Below are positions 34,741-45,965 of a stretch of DNA of 64,000 bases, one piece after another. The notes under the pieces are model-generated. The model was given only the letters and a program-made list of their open reading frames with translations, searched no databases and was not told the origin of the DNA. Location of the stretch: positions 21,960,268-22,024,267 of the forward strand of contig NC_071355.1 of the NCBI RefSeq assembly GCF_943734655.1. The letters are read 5' to 3'. The DNA is from Sabethes cyaneus. Its lineage: Eukaryota; Arthropoda; Insecta; Diptera; Culicidae. Position 1 is the first letter of the stretch, and each line of letters begins with the position of its first letter. Both the position numbers and the translations under genes were made by a program.

Positions 34741-35975
34741 TACCAAGCAGTTACTGAGTCGTTGACGGATCCCTGTCGGAAACGGTAACTGGGTCTCGGA
34801 TAGGTCCGGGATGGTGGCTATATGGACGACAAGCAGGTTCCCGGTTCAAGAGGTTGTGTCAACTGCAGACGAGAGCTTTGCGGTTGCCAAAGTGGGTGGA
34901 GTGTGCTACTGCAGCTGTTATGCTCCGCCGAGTTGGTCGATTGAGCAGTTTACGCGGATGGTAGACCGAGTATCAGTTGTGCTGACTGGTTTAAGGCCGG
35001 TGGTTGTGGCGGGCGACTTTAACGCTTGACTGAGGAAGTCGTCGCACGAACCATAGGGGTCGGATTCTGCTTGAGGCTCTGGCAAAGCTCAACGTAGACC
35101 TGGCCAACGTCGGCACCACTAGTAGCTTCAGTAGGAATGGTGCAGAGTCTATCATCGACGTGACATTCGGCAGTCCTGGTCTGATAGGAGACTGGAGGGT
35201 AGACAATGGCTACACTCACAGTGACCATCAGGCGGTCCGCTATGGTGTTGGTCAGATAACGAGGCGGCAGGCGGCGGGTAGAGCCAACACTCCGACCACC
35301 CGTGGATGGAAGACATCATACTTCGATCCCGAAGTATTTGTGGAAGCGATCCGAAGAGAGTGCGGTGATCGCGATATGCCCGATTCGAACGCTGATCATT
35401 TGGTAGAGGTGCTGTCGCGAGCGTGTGACGCCACCATGTCTAGGAAAAGCCGACCGTGGTATGGTAGATCACCGGTTTACTGGTGGACAGAAGAAATTGC
35501 GGAACTCCGCGGAGCCTGCTTTCGTGCAAGGAGAATTATGCAATTATGCAAAGAGCTTGTTCGGATGAGGGCAGAGCAGAATGTCGAGTAGCACTAGTTT
35601 CTGCACGCGCAGCGCTTAAGAGTGGGATAATAGCTAGCAAGCGAGCGTGCTTTGAAAAGTTGTGTGCCAGTGCCAATGCGAACCCGTGGGGTGATGCCTA
35701 CAGGGTCGTAATGGCCCACAGAGCGATCGCCAGAGAAGCTGGAGCGGATCATCGAGGGCCTCTTTCCGCGCCACGAGCCAAGGCCCTGGCCTCAGGCCGC
35801 TGAGTCGTCCCACGGCCGACGTTCCAGTATCTCAGATCATAGCGTAGGACGGTCGGCCTCCGTGCCGAACATCCAAAGTAACATGGGCGACGGCGGATTA
35901 GGATTAGGTCGGGGAGGAAGTAACGGTTACGAACGAGGAACTCATTGAGATCGCTAAATCCCTAAAGGTGAGCAA

Positions 35976-38129
35976 CCCAAGGAGCAAAACGGCAGCAGTT
36001 AAAAGAGCAGGTGTGGAATAAGAGTTGCGTGGTAGCATCCGGTGCTGAATAAGCGAATTTGCTGAAGTACGTGTTGTTTAAACGTTATATCCCACATTTT
36101 TCCTAGCTTCTAATCAACATCTACATGTTGTTATTTAAGTGTGGAACGAGAGTCGAATAGGCATTGTGCAAACATATCAGCAGCACAGCTAAGAACAAGT
36201 GTAGAATACCGGTCGTTTAAAAGCTACCATATCAGCTAAGAGCAATTGTGGAGAAAAAGTGGAATAAGAGTGGAATAAGCATTGTGCAAACGTATCAGCA
36301 GTATTACAGAAAGCACGTGTGGAATAGTGGTGGAATAAGGATGGAATAAACGTGGCGCAAACGTATTAGCATCATTGCTGACAGCACGTGCAGAATAAAA
36401 GTGGAATAAATATTGCGCAAACGAATCAGCAGCATTGCTGAGAGCAACTGTGGAATAGTGATGGAATAAGGGTCGAATGAAAGCTGCGCAAACGTATCTG
36501 CTGCATTGTTGAGAGCAAGTGTGAAATATGTGTCGATTAATCGTCGTACAAATGTATCAGTAGCACCACCAGGTGCAGGTGTGGAATAAATAGTGCTTGA
36601 TGGCAGCCAATAACACCAATAACTTGAATGACACTTTATACTTTACACTTTATAATTTATATAAATAAATTTATATTAGGTACACTTTATTTCTTTTTTT
36701 ACAGATTAAGAATAGAAAAAATTTGCATTACCACTTATAGCAGAGACAAGTCTTTGCTGGTCGTGGCAATCCTTTTATTTGTTGTTGTCTGGACGGTATG
36801 TATCTCCCTTGGCGTGTCGTTATCCCTCGTCTAAGGCAACCAGCTCTCTTGACGCTTTGCGAGTTACTCACAATAGATTTGCTCAGCAAGATGAATTGCG
36901 TCGGGCTAAAGCCGCCAGAATTGTTATGGTCGGGTAGCATAGTGGCGATACCACCACTGCTAGCGCCGTACCGTAATCGCGTGACCAGCTCCCGCTGCCG
37001 GTGCACAAAACCCCACTTCTGCTCGTGCCATCCACTGCTGCTTTTTGTTTTTTAGATGAAAAAAACTAAATCCGATCCGATGACAAATATACGTAGCGAT
37101 TAGCTCAGAAAGCAGTACTATCTGCGTAAACTAATGACGGGGTGACAAAAGCACTATTCCTCTGCGGTACTGGCACGAACCACTTCTGCTGTTAACTATT
37201 CTCCGCTGTTGCTAACTAATAACATCACTGCTAACTAACTGAACAATCGCACACAATGTTCGCAGCTAGCCGAAAGTTCTGGATTTCCAGTTTCCAGTGA
37301 ATTTCACTCAGTAGCACCGCTCACCGTCGTCAATATTCAAGAGAAAAAAAACTTTGCGTTGTGAGTGTGTTATGTTGCTGGTATTGCTGGTGGTACAAGC
37401 GAAATACTTTAGCACAAATAGTTTATTAAATGTTTAACATGTGCAGAATAAATACTTCTAAAGCAATCTTGTACAGCAGATGTCAAACATGATTTAAGAA
37501 ACTACTCTTCAGCGCTTAAATGTATTTTAGCCCATTTTTGTTCCACGCTTGACAAACTTAAACTGGTAAATCCACATCGGCTAAAAACTCGGAGCCTGTC
37601 ATCTGTCAGATTATCTCAGATGTGTTCGTCGATGGCTTCCGATCATCAGGATGTAAGTTCGAACCCGGATGAATGAAAAAAGTATAATGGCAGGCTTGAT
37701 AAATTTTGAGTCAACCAACGATTTCCTACTAAGTCTCTCATTAAATTATAAAAATACGAATACAAAAGTGAACATGAAAATAACGAAACCCTCAAAATAA
37801 AATAACAGTAGGTACTTCCTGCATATTTTATTCTTTTTGCTTGTCTAAATATTGAACTGCTGTGGAATAAACGTAGCTTCAGTGTCATTAGCAGCAGTTT
37901 AATAAACATCTCTATGCGTACTGAATAAACGTTTTACTATACGTTGATTAACAGCCATACAAACGCATCTTCCACGTCCATATTCCGCACTGTGCTGTTT
38001 AAATTCTCCAAAACCTACTGTATAAGCATTGAACAGAGGTGTTTAGATATACTTTAAAAGCAGCTATACAGCATGTGCTGAATAAAAGCTGTCGGTGAAA
38101 CGTTTAATAAGCAAAAATTGTTCCTTGGG
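35976..38129. mobile_element. 2.15-kb CCCAAG-ended element inside the LINE (duplication AA)
   Basis: The left end CCCAAGGAGCAAAA and the inverted right end CCCAAGGAACAATTT are flanked by AA (35,974-35,975 and 38,130-38,131). Removing the insert and one AA restores GTGAGCAAGGCACCGGG. This reads VSKAPG, the expected LINE sequence, so the borders are exact. The left third holds diverged tandem units of about 60-71 bp around GTGGAATAA and CGCAAACGTATCAGCAG (36,005-36,600). GGAATAA motifs return near the right end. No transposase was recognised, and the central open frames (36,728-37,055) match nothing known to me. Confidence 0.85.
36005..36600 (+). repeat. Diverged tandem repeat, unit about 60-71 bp
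   Basis: GCAAACGTATCAGCAG-type motifs occur at about 36,167, 36,285, 36,356, 36,416, 36,487 and 36,548. Each is followed by an AGAGCA(A/C)GTGTGGAATA-like segment. The array lies within the 2.15-kb insertion. Confidence 0.7.
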
Positions 38130-39470
38130 AAGGCACCGGGACCAGACGGAATCCCGAATATGGCCATCAAAGCGGCTATTCTGGAGGCTCCCGAATTATT
38201 CGGGGCAGTAATGAGTAGATGCCTGGAAGCTGGCCACTTCCCGGACAGATGGAAGCGACAGAACCTGGTCCTATTGCCGAAGCCGGGAAACCCTCCGGGT
38301 GTCCCCTCGTCATATAGGCCGATCTGTCTGCTCGATAATGCCGGCAAGGTACTGGAAAGGGTTATCCTTAACAGACTCGTACAGTACACTGAGGGTACAA
38401 ACGGTCTGTCAAGGAACCAATTCGGTTTCCGAAAATGCAAATCTACGGTGGATGCCATCTTGTCTGTCACTAAGACAGCGGAGGTGGCGATCCAGCGCAA
38501 GAGGACAGGTATTCGCTATTGCGCAGTTGTTACGCTCGACGTGAGAAATGCGTTTAATAGCGTTAGCTGGGACTCCATAGCCAACTCGCTTCGGAACGTC
38601 CAAGTGCCGGTGTCGCTGTACAGAATTCTGGAAAATTATTTCCAGAATCGTGTGCTATGCTACAACACGGAGGAGGGTCAGAAGTGCGATCCAATCACCG
38701 CAGGGGTTCTGTAAGGTTCCATACTGGGCCCGGAGTTGTGGAACGTCATGTATGACGAGGTGTTGAAGCTAAAGCTCCCGGTAGAGGTGATGATTGTCGG
38801 CTTTGCGGATGACATCACCTTGGAAGTCTATGGTGAATCTATCAGAGAGGTAGAGTTGACGGCTGCCCACTCTATAAGCATTGTTGAAGATTGGATGCGA
38901 TCCAGGAAACTGGAGCTAACGCATCATAAAACGGAGGTTATCGTGGTGAACAACCGTAAGTCGGTGCAGCAAGCAAATATCAGCGTCGGGGACTGCACCA
39001 TTTTGTCAACGCGGTCCTTAAACCTCCTGGGAGTGCAAGAAGGCTTCCACAGCTATTTCGGCATTGTCTCGTATGATGTCTAATAGCTCTGCGGTATATG
39101 GCAGCAAGCGAAGGCTATTGGCCAACGTGGTCCAGTCCATACTCAGGTATGGCTTACTTGAGCTACAAAACCGCTGGAAAGCCGATCAACGGCGAATGAA
39201 CAGCCTAACTACCATAGTCCAGTTATTTAAGAGTGTGCGTTAAGCACAATAGCCCCTCCCTGAAGCAATACCGATAAGGTGGTGCCAGGGGGGATTGAGG
39301 CTGGAGACTCGAGTAGGCTTTTAGTGGGTCTGGCTGGATCCTCATGCCCCAGTAGGGGGGTCGGGATACCAAACCCCACCCCCTGAGTTGTCTTCTCAGG
39401 TGTCTGATAGCAGATTTCCCTATTTGTAAAACGAAAAAAAAAATCCGCGGCTTTCGACAAATTGAACCAT

Positions 39471-40418
39471 CAAATTGCTATTCACCTTTCATTCTGGTAG
39501 ACTAAAATTTTCGGATCGTCTTAGTAAAATACGAAACCTGGAAAATTAAATAAAAAGAAATTTTTTTTTTTGACAGATACGTATTTCGCTTACAACTTGC
39601 AGGCTTTCTCAGTGTCTGTTTTCGAACTAATTTAATTTTCCAACATTCTGGTAGCCCACAAGGCAGCCATCACGGGTAAAAGTAGCTGTTTTTCGTTTGC
39701 ATTATTCTACCATCTTTAGAATGTTTACCTTCCAACTACTTCCAACTATTTCATGCATTATTTCAATGATATTATATAAATTAAAGTGTTGGAAGCTTGA
39801 ATCACGTTTTGAGGAGTGATTCAAACTTCGAACAGCTATTCCGGTTTTCCGGGTTTTCCTTCGGGAAAATTAATTGTTTGCATTGTAAAGCTGTAGAAAG
39901 CAAACTCGCTTTATATGTAGTACATGGAGTTCGAAAATATTAGCAAATGACTTCAGAAATATGGATTAAAATTAATTATTGTGTGAACAATTTAAACCAC
40001 ACTGTTAGGGGGATTTCAAAAGACAGTGTTTAGACAAATAATGTAATTTCACTCATTTAAGTTGAGTGACACTAAAACTGAGACTGAAATATTCGAGCTT
40101 TGAATGTCGACCATGGAAGTGTTCGAAGTTTGAATCAAAACCGAACTGTAACTTTTTGGTGTTTTTCATTATAAAATAACATTTTATCCTCATTTTCAAA
40201 ATTTTCCCATAAAAATAAATAAATTGTCATGCTATCGAACCATTCATGGGGGTACAATAAAGATGTTTTCGAACATTTCGCTTTGAAGAACGTTCCAGCA
40301 TGGCTTAAGTGTTCGAAGTTTGAATCAGAACGGTACCCAAATCTTGCAAATTTATCCGACTTGCAACTTTCATGCCTTGCTTGCGGATTTTATGATAAAA
40401 TGATAAAATTTTTGTCTA
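39471..40418. other. Repeat-rich spacer
   Basis: 39,541-39,640 is a half copy of the palindrome family (CAGATACGTATTTCGCTTAC, TCAGTGTCTGTTTTCGAAC). A perfect 17-mer TGTTCGAAGTTTGAATC lies at 40,120 and 40,310, and inverted at 39,818. It looks like subterminal repeats of another small element whose borders I cannot set. No gene is visible. Confidence 0.5.
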
Positions 40419-41502
40419 CAAAGTGAGTAGCAATAACTGTCAGTGTTCTTTGGACGTGTTTGATTAAAAATGGGCTAACCATACATGTGTCTGCATATTT
40501 TTCGTTTAGAATGTATTCAAGTGTCAACACTGCTTGCACGTTTGTTATGAATTTTCATCCGTTTATGAGTCGTTGTAATCATGGATGCAAAAAGGGAACT
40601 TGTGATAAGTCTGGTTTTGAAACATTTTCGACCATATGATATTTTAAAGAAGTTGAAGCCATTTGGAACAAATGAAAGATTCATCTTTCGAACCATCAAC
40701 CGATACAAGCAAACCGGTTCTTGGAAAATACTCGCTAAACATGGCCGTAAACGCACTGTAAAGACACCGGAAGCCATCAAACGAGTAAAAAAGCGAATTC
40801 GACGGAAACCAGATCAGTCTGAACGGTAAATGACCAAGGAACTGAAAATTTCGCAGTCAGCCATGAAAAATATGTCGAAAGATGATCTTTGATTAATTCC
40901 ATACAAAAACAAACGGGTGCACGGTTTGACTGAAGCGGAAGGTTGCAAAAGTCGAAAGATGTCGGTAGCTGTTCAAGCGGGTACGGTGATTGTGATTTCT
41001 CGGGACAAACTGGCTGTTCAAAGGTTCCAGAATGTTTCCAGGGTGATGGCATGGGGATGTTTCTCCGAAAATTTGAAGGTTCCATTGCTGTTCATTGGAC
41101 CAGGTGTTACATCGATAATGTTTTGAAAAATCATTCCAATCGGCAAAAAATACCACACGAACGCACACCAACAAGATTCTGCACCGTCTCACCAAGCGAA
41201 AGCTACACAGGTTTGCTGTGAGGACAATTTTCCGGATTTCATTTCTTCGAAAGAGTGGCCTGCCTCTTCGTCTGAGTAGAATCCTCTCTACTTTCCTTGC
41301 ATGGGGTCACATGCTAGGCAAACCAAAGGTTTGTCTGTGGATATTTTCAAGCAATGCCTTAGAACCTGTATCGTGCGTGCAAGCACGCTTCTCAACAACG
41401 ATGTCATGTCATTACATGAAATACACTCAAAATTGTAATTTATGTAAGCTTATTTTTGTGACTTATTTGTTGCTTTACTGAAAGTTATTACTACTCGCCC
41501 TG
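40419..41502 (+). mobile_element. Mariner-type transposon with complete ends, inactivated
   Basis: The inverted ends are CAAAGTGAGTAGCAATAACT and, inverted, CAGGGCGAGTAGTAATAACT. They are flanked by TA (40,417-40,418 and 41,503-41,504). The 1084-bp length is typical of the family. From 40,581 a frame starts MDAKRELVISLVLKHFRPYD with a helix-turn-helix-like N-terminus and HGRKRTVKTPEAIKRVKKRI, stopping at 40,829. After frameshifts, LAVQRFQNVSRVMAWGCFS and PLLFIGPGV are recognisable transposase core segments. The catalytic acidic residues cannot be assembled, and part of the core is deleted. It is a decayed relative of ITm/mariner elements. Confidence 0.85.
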
Positions 41503-41504
41503 TA

Positions 41505-42212
41505 AAACCGTCTGTTTTTAGAACTTTTGATAGCTAATTAAAAGTTATTACGTTGAGCGTCTTAGCAGAATCTCGAATACGAGTCTAGTTAGGAAGCCAT
41601 CCTAATTTGACTCGTAATTTTTGATAGTTTTTTAACCGCTGTGTTAAGTAGTTTACAATACAAAAACACGTTACAAAAATTAATCATCACCGGTCATTCG
41701 TCCTACATTCATCCAAGAGCATACTCCGATTCTCACAATACTCATTCAGTGTGTAGGAAATTGGCTCACCTTCGTGCGTCACTCTCCGTCTTATGCCTAT
41801 ACCCGGACGGTTACAATTCTCATCTCGCCAGTCTGTTCGTCATCCTTTCCCGTTTCGCACCGCTCTGTTCACGAGGCAGCGCCTGCAAGTTAGGCAAAGA
41901 CAAAAAACACGTTGGCTGGCTGGTGCTTAACGATGGAAATCCAACCGTTTTAGTTGTATCCTTTACGACGCACTCAGTGGACACTAGGACTGGTGAAGCA
42001 TATAAGCTTAGGTGGTGGTGCCACCACTATCAGTATTTAGTTACAGTTAATGTAAATCAATAGAGACATGCATAATCGCATGCCTTACACGCACGATTGA
42101 CGCAGCATCGGCGACAGACTGGCGCCGCCGCTTGCTGTGATGCTGTTCACTTTCTCTGCTGGTTCAGGATTCAAACGTCGTCGCTTTCGTCATCCTGTCT
42201 GCGGCTGCTAAG
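41505..42212. other. Upstream region of ArrD
   Basis: A 140-residue open frame (41,641-42,063) has no domain that I recognise and is probably fortuitous. The segment GACAGACTGGCGCC near 42,114 also occurs upstream of ArrB (30,826), so a short leader homology may be retained. No TATA box was identified. Confidence 0.4.
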
Positions 42213-43290
42213 ATGCCACCGAAGCTCGAGATCATTCTCACCAACAGTACGGATGGGATTTTCTATCCTGGCCAGGAAGTGATCGGTGACGTGATTGTAA
42301 CTCTCAGAAAAAGCTATAACGTGTCCAGTGAGTACCAAAAGATATTCGATTGGAAAGCAAATTAACCGGTTAATTTTTTGCAGAATTAAAGTTAACAATT
42401 TTTGGTGTTGGTAAAACAAAATGGTTCGAACGGCAAGGTCGTGGTTCGATAGCCTACAAGGCGAAAGAACGTTACTTGTACTCAGAGTTGGTCCTGTTCC
42501 AAGCTGACGGTAACGATTTTAATTCGTCATCATACAGACAATACAAACTACTCAACTTGAAACAATTGCAGAAAAATACAAGGATGTCCCGACCGGAACG
42601 TACAGTCATGGTTTTGCGTGTGTCCTACCGGACACGCTGCCTGCTTCGTTCGAGGGCAAGCGTGGCCACATTCGTTACTGGCTAAAGGCAACCCTCGAAC
42701 GTCCCTGGAGACAATCGAAGATTCATTCTCTCAACTTCCAACTCGTCCGGCAGCTTGATCTGAACAATGAAATCCTTATGCCGGTTCGTTCCGAACTAAC
42801 CAAATCTCTCGGCTACTGGCCGTGCGTTCCGAGCGGTGTTCTGTACGCCTCCGTAGAGCTACCTACGTCCGGATTCGTACCGGGACAGTTCATTCCAGCG
42901 GTCATCCAGGTGAACAATAAGGGCGGTAACAAAATCACTCGAATCGTCACCATGCTGGTCCAGAAGATTACCTACAACGCCAAACGACCGAAGGTCCATC
43001 AGAAGGTGAAACGGCTGGTCGTGTGCAAGAGTGTAACACCGGAAATAACCCTTCCGGAAGGAGGTGTACTTGCGGCGGAAAACCTACAGGTACCGTGGGT
43101 GCTTCCGACTAGCAGTTTTTCACGGGTGATAGAAATCGGTTACGAGCTGGTGGTCGAGTTTGAAATCGATACGTGTTTCTTCAATGCCAACCAAAGTGTC
43201 CGCGTTCCGGTGGTAATCGGGGTGATTCCGGCGCGTGATGCCGACGCCGTGGAAAACAATGCTATCCGTGTGTGGACGCGGAAAGCTTGA
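42213..43290 (+). CDS. ArrD: two-domain alpha-arrestin, three exons
   Basis: Exons 42,213-42,327, 42,384-42,509 and 42,572-43,290 join to 319 residues. The introns are 56 and 62 bp, both phase 1. The Arrestin_N domain contains FYPGQEVIGDVIV, KLTIFGVGKTKW and RYLYSELVLFQ, then LPASFEG and IRYWLKATLERPWRQSK. The Arrestin_C domain contains LGYWPC, SGFVPGQFIPAVIQV, LPEGGVLAAENLQVPW and YELVVEFEIDTC, and ends RVWTRKA. There is no PPxY motif in the short tail. It is the closest paralogue of ArrB by motif identity, with exon 2 shorter by 54 bp (the loop between GLGLTEW and ERY). The role is cytosolic cargo adaptor, from family knowledge only. AATAAA is at 43,414-43,419. MT4 follows 1.54 kb downstream in the same orientation. 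Confidence 0.9.
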
Positions 43291-43419
43291 ATATCGGAAC
43301 CGGTACTGGCTGTTATTGTTGCATTATAAGGTCTGAGAAAAATTAAAGTGTCTACGGCTTTTCTCGTTACGAGATTTATCGTTGAATTTTCATATCTTTA
43401 GCAAACTTTGCCAAATAAA

Positions 43420-44480
43420 AGATTCATCTATTGCGCAGTGTTTGATGGTCTGATAGTGTTATTCGAATGTTTAAAGAATCGGTGACATGAGTTAAAAAAT
43501 TTGAATGATTTCTGCTCTATAGGGTGAAATATCTTCTGGTTTTATACTGTTAAAATCATTTTATTTTTAGTTTTGTTTTCCTATGTCTTTCAGGGAACGG
43601 ATAATCTTGTCATCATAAATATTTCGATGGCAGATTTTACAAATTTCAGTTTTCTTATTGTAGCATACATCGAACTTCCCACCTGAAGGTAAAACAGACG
43701 ACGAGAAAGAAGCACGTGCACGGTTGACACTTGATTTGCATGCGTGTTTGTTTTCAATTACTTTCAAGTGTATAATTTGACGAAAATATTGGTTAAAAAA
43801 CCCACATGGTCAGGTACACCTTAGTCAAACTGGTTAATTTACACGTCATAGAGGAATGTATTCTCTTGCGTTCGATGAAAGGCTATGAAGGCTAAAAGCG
43901 TTGGTGGAAAGTTCGCATCTTGCACCTAAGAAATGGCGTTGAATATTTTTATGTACGTGAAAAATGACCGGATGGGGTTCCAAAATTTAAAAATAACGTT
44001 TGTCTATTGGTGAGCTATGAACTTAGAAGTAAGTGAGCAGATAGTATAGAACGCGCTTGGATTAGACGGAACCAGATTGGATAGCATCAAAGCGACAAGA
44101 TTGTTTTTTAGGATAACGAATGATTGAGCAGTGGTGTTTAATTTGAATTTTCTGTGCTAAAAAAATATTGTTCGAGTTCAGCACACAATGACCAAAAAAC
44201 ATCCATGCGTCAATCATGTGGTTGTTTCTGGAATTTTCCTGCACTACCAGTCCCAGTAAGTAGGGCACACAGTCAGACTAATTTTCATCGAAAACTAATC
44301 AATTTTTGTTGTTCAGAGAAAACCGCAGCTTCCTGATTGTACTTAAGAGTAACAATCCTATATAATATTGTGTGTTCAATTTCAATCACAAGCGGTGACT
44401 ATTAAACACTATTAGAATCGCTTTACTTACTATTATTACGCTTTATTACTATATACATGCTATCCCTAATATAGGTAATT
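43420..44480. other. Spacer between ArrD and the MT4 promoter
   Basis: No gene, RNA gene or repeat border was recognised in this AT-rich stretch. Short open frames on both strands lack any familiar motif. Confidence 0.45.
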
Positions 44481-44489
44481 GAGGCTTCG

Positions 44490-44702
44490 GCAAGCGTTAT
44501 CTTTTACTCGACGTCATCGTTCCAATTATTATTGCCCACGAACTCTTTCGTTCCAACTGAGCAAACTGACGTGACAATCATCGATGGTTGGTAAGTGCGC
44601 AAAATGCAACATAACCGACCGACAAAGTCACCCGGCCTGCTGCGAACTATTAGCGCGAGCCTCTTGTCAATTGCGCACGACACGAAAATTGTACATATAA
44701 AA
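44490..44702 (+). promoter_or_regulatory. MT4 promoter: TATA box and metal-response cores
   Basis: Core TGCGCAC lies at 44,672-44,678 and inverted at 44,595-44,601. TATAAAA is at 44,696-44,702. The blocks CAAGCGTTATC, CGTTCCAATTATTATTG, TCGTTCCAACTGAG and GTCAATTGCGCACGACACGA occur in the same order as on the minus strand upstream of MT1. Metal induction through MTF-1 is inferred. Confidence 0.75.
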
Positions 44703-44833
44703 GTGTCCCCCGCGGGATCGACGGAATAGTTTGTGGGTTAACCAGAAGCAATCAACCAGTTTACAACCGACGAGTGTCGAACTTCTTTAATTTATTGGAA
44801 AGTGCAAAAGTTTGAAAAAGTTACAGGATCAAA

Positions 44834-45046
44834 ATGCCGTGCAAGTGCTGTGGTAAAGGTAATTATTTCTACCTAGCTGTATGGATACGATAGTTTCTGT
44901 TTAAACTAAAATTCATTTATTATACAGCTGATTGCAAATGCACAAACTGCTGTGGAACTCCGGACAAACCATGCGTGACGGGATGCCAATGCAATTGTGG
45001 TTGCAAGACGAATAAAGGTTGTGACCAGCCCAAAGGATGTTGCTGA
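44834..45046 (+). CDS. Metallothionein MT4 (MPCKCC subfamily), two exons
   Basis: Exon 1 is 44,834-44,858 and exon 2 is 44,928-45,046, with a 69-bp GT-AG intron in phase 1. The 47-residue product starts MPCKCCGKADCKC. It has 15 cysteines (3, 5, 6, 11, 13, 16, 17, 24, 28, 30, 32, 34, 40, 46, 47) and ends QPKGCC. The extra Ala at position 9 relative to MT1 comes from a splice acceptor three bases further upstream. The TPDKPCVTGCQC linker is shared with MT1 and absent from MT2 and MT3. It is expected to bind Cu, Zn or Cd in the cytosol. AATAAA is at 45,102-45,107. Confidence 0.93.
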
Positions 45047-45489
45047 AAATTCCAAAACAAGCTGAATCAAGTTGAATCTAAAATGTTTGTTATGTTAAAA
45101 AAATAAACAGTGTTCTTTTGGTAGCTAAAAGTTATTGGCGTTAAAATTTTGAAAATATTCAGATCCATTGCATTAGCTTCTAGCAGAAGGAACCGGAAGG
45201 TTTGCTGGAACCAATGGTGAACCTGTGGGGAAGGGCTAAAGGGAGCTAAGTTCTTTATCAATTTCAGATCTCGACTCTATATTGGACTTTTTCCTTTGTT
45301 TTGTTAGACTTCGTCTTTCTGAAAAGTAGCTCTGGCGTGCCCAGGCTGGGGCATACTTGGGTACGTGCCCCACCATATCTGTAAAATTTATTGTAAAGCA
45401 AAATAATTTCTGCAACTCAGAAGTCCACAGTTTTTAATTTATTCCGTCACTGTTTTTGCTATGAGTAAACTGATTGCGTAAAAAAAGTT

Positions 45490-45800
45490 CCAGTTTTAAG
45501 TCTACTTGTTAATTAAATTTCAAGTTTAGTTTCAAGCCAAATTTAAACTCAATTTTAAATTCAAATTCAATTCAACACCGATTTCAAGTCCAATTTTAAG
45601 TCTAGTTTCAAGTCCAATTCCAAATGCAGCTTCTAGTGCAATTTAAATCTATTTTATATTCAATTCAATTTCTACTTTAAGTTACCTTTAGAGTCTAATT
45701 TTATGTCCAGTGCCAAGTGTAATTTCAACTTCAGTATATCATTTCAAGTTTAGTTTCAAGTCCAATTTAGAATGAATTCATTTCCATTTTCAAGCCCAAT
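45490..45800 (+). repeat. AATTTCAAGTC-type short repeat array
   Basis: Degenerate 12-17 bp units such as TTCAAGTCCAATTT and TTCAAGTTTAGTTTC occur throughout. It lies immediately before the foldback at 45,966. Confidence 0.7.
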
Positions 45801-45965
45801 TTTAAATTAAGTGATGGTGGAAAACTCCAAAGAAAAGTCGAACAGAAAAGTGTAACAGCATACATTGGGCAAAATCGACCGAAAAAAACGGAACTTTTTG
45901 ATGCCGTTATTTTTAAAGGGTAAGAAGTGATTTTTCTTATGTAAAAAATCACGAGAAATCGATTG

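Larger units (their letters stand above)
34745..39470 (+). mobile_element. Decayed R1-like LINE (endonuclease and reverse transcriptase)
   Basis: The endonuclease part (34,770-35,600) shows the GGVCYCSCYAPPSWSIEQF and VVVAGDFNA motifs. It is stopped at 35,027-35,029 but recovers later as IIDVTFGSPGL and YTHSDHQAVRYGV. The reverse transcriptase (38,130-39,080) has KAPGPDGIPN, SYRPICLLD, VTLDVRNAFNSVSW (motif A) and VGFADDITLEVYGES (motif C). A TAA at 38,712-38,714 replaces the PQG triplet region of motif B. A C-rich 3' tail ends in poly-A at about 39,440. R1 affinity is from motif recollection. An insertion at 35,976-38,129 separates the two enzymes. The element is clearly inactive. Confidence 0.85.

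Noticed and set aside
36005..36600. Possible CRISPR-like array
   Set aside because: Units are diverged, spacing is irregular and the host is eukaryotic. It is an ordinary tandem repeat within a transposon.
36728..37055. Open frames on both strands inside the 2.15-kb insertion
   Set aside because: No transposase motif or family resemblance, and overlapping frames on opposite strands. Kept only as non-coding interior.
41641..42063. 140-residue frame upstream of ArrD
   Set aside because: No domain, no paralogue upstream of the other arrestins, and composition like its surroundings.
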